The notes under the pieces are model-generated. The model worked only from the letters and a program-made list of their open reading frames with translations. It did not search any database and was not told the origin of the DNA. A stretch of 64,000 nucleotides of DNA from Plazaster borealis (taxonomy: Eukaryota > Echinodermata > Asteroidea > Forcipulatida > Labidiasteridae), in contig JAJGQC010000611.1 in assembly GCA_021014325.1 (NCBI GenBank), positions 124,001-188,000 on the forward strand. The letters run 5' to 3'. Shown here one piece after another: positions 62,890 through 64,000 of the stretch. How positions within the stretch are numbered: position 1 is the first letter of the stretch; every line of letters starts with the position of its first letter. A program made the translations under genes and the position numbers.

Positions 62890-64000
62890 CTGAAGAGATA
62901 TTAAATAATTATATGTTGCTCATAAATAATCCAAAATAGTCTGATTATTTTCATAGTTATGTTTTTCCTAATGATCTTTTAATTAATGTTTGGTTTTGTG
63001 AAGAGAAGTGTCATGACACAAAGAATCATGTTTTGATATTTTCCCCAGTGTCTGGAGGAAACTCATAGTTTGATTATTTTCATAGATATGTTTTTCATAA
63101 TTATGTTTTCATTAAAGCCTGGCTTATAATGTGAAGAGAATTTTCATGACACAAGGAATCATGTTACATTATTTCCCTTATCTGGAGGAAATTCACATGA
63201 AATATGAATAAGGCATGCGCTTAGGCAACAATACACTGCATTGATTTTATTTCAATCATTTTAGTCATGTGACATGTAACTAGTGCACTAGTCCCAAATC
63301 TGTTACACTATAGTATAACAATTTTGGGACACGTAACATTATTGTATGGGGTATTTTTTCCTAATTTCTGACCTTTGATGATATTCAATCAAAACGGCCT
63401 TAAATTTGACCCTTTGACTGATGCAAAATTCCTCCTTGGAATGTAAAGACCCATTTGTTGTTGAAATCCAATGACCTCATGTTTCAAATTTTTCTCTAAA
63501 AGGTTCAGGAATGAACCAACAAATCCCTGTATAAAAATGTACAGATGCAAGTAGACCAAAGTGGCATCATTTGATGTTTTTTATGTTGACAAATTTTGCA
63601 CTGGAAAGGTATAAAATACAACGGCAATTTACACCATTTTAACGTGAGGTTAGAGACTTGTAATTTTTCTCCATTCATATTAGGACTCTATCTATTGGGA
63701 AATGAGTACAAAACAAAAAGGAAAACTTTACTTTAGAGCCCCTCTTTAAGATTGATGACAATTCATTGACCAACAGCACTAATGTTATGTATTCTGTGAA
63801 GAAATAGTGAATGTTGCTAAATAAACATGGTACAAACTTTGCTTTGCGTCAGGACAGTTTCACAGCAGAACTTCATTTGGAAATTTGTTTTTCCCTTGGA
63901 GGACCTACTTAAGATCTTTACATGTTCTAGAGTTTCCAGAAAGTGTAAGTTAGGGTTATGTCTACAAAAGTAATGTACAGGAATTCCCAAATTCAAATAA
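62890..64000. other. Upstream intron or flank of the discoidin gene; no exon seen
   Basis: AT-rich. A local direct repeat TGATTATTTTCATAGTTATG/TTTGATTATTTTCATAGATATG near 62941 and 63070. Half a copy of the MITE at 2972-3289 lies at about 63620-63750. No further discoidin exon is visible on the minus strand. Confidence 0.4.

Overview
The window looks like a gene-poor, repeat-rich piece of a marine invertebrate deuterostome genome, most likely an echinoderm and tentatively a sea star. The reasons are AT-rich DNA with GT-AG introns, eukaryote-only families (midasin, discoidin/F5-8C repeats, a fibrinogen-like C-terminus, THAP, DIRS), CCCTAA-type telomeric motifs and several interspersed short element families. 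The species call is inference; no database was searched.

Left part (1-15 kb). Positions 1-2797 hold a decayed Ty3/gypsy LTR retrotransposon (gag zinc knuckles, protease, integrase) that has lost its reverse transcriptase and RNase H. From 3.4 to 12.6 kb, on the minus strand, are exons for the extreme C-terminus of midasin (MDN1), the AAA+ ribosome-biogenesis ATPase, with matching splice phases. One 116-bp exon is present twice, inside a tandem duplication of about 4.9-kb spacing, and the exon that should carry the MIDAS metal-binding motif was not found. Harbinger-like and SINE insertions are scattered through the duplication.

Middle part (15-34 kb). A Kolobok-like element (15.4-16.7 kb) carries a broken THAP domain and has a TTAA-flanked short element nested in it. 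At 19.6-21.4 kb is a tandem array of about 12 tRNA-like SINE units of ~142 bp. At 22.2-28.4 kb lies a two-exon gene or pseudogene with an N-terminal zinc-binding region, a predicted FEN/XRN/PIN-like nuclease core and a C-terminal CXC-like cysteine cluster, broken by several one-base frameshifts. A 1.3-kb terminal-inverted-repeat element follows at 31.2-32.5 kb.

Nested retroelements (34-41.6 kb). A DIRS-like tyrosine-recombinase retrotransposon (gag remnant, RT end/RNase H, recombinase) is split by an L1/Tx1-like LINE, and the LINE is split by a tRNA-derived SINE.

Right part (41.6-64 kb). This is mostly repeats: an 18-copy 17-bp minisatellite open in all three forward frames, a 51-bp triplicate, a five-unit ~210-bp tandem repeat, a 38-bp perfect palindrome, and clusters of fold-back MITEs. 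A small ORF at 46.1 kb sits behind a duplicated promoter-like block with two NRF-1-type palindromes. From 62.9 down to 57.5 kb, on the minus strand, is the 3' part of an intact multi-exon gene encoding at least three discoidin domains and the C-terminal half of a fibrinogen-related domain, ending in a stop codon. It is the best candidate for a working protein-coding gene here.
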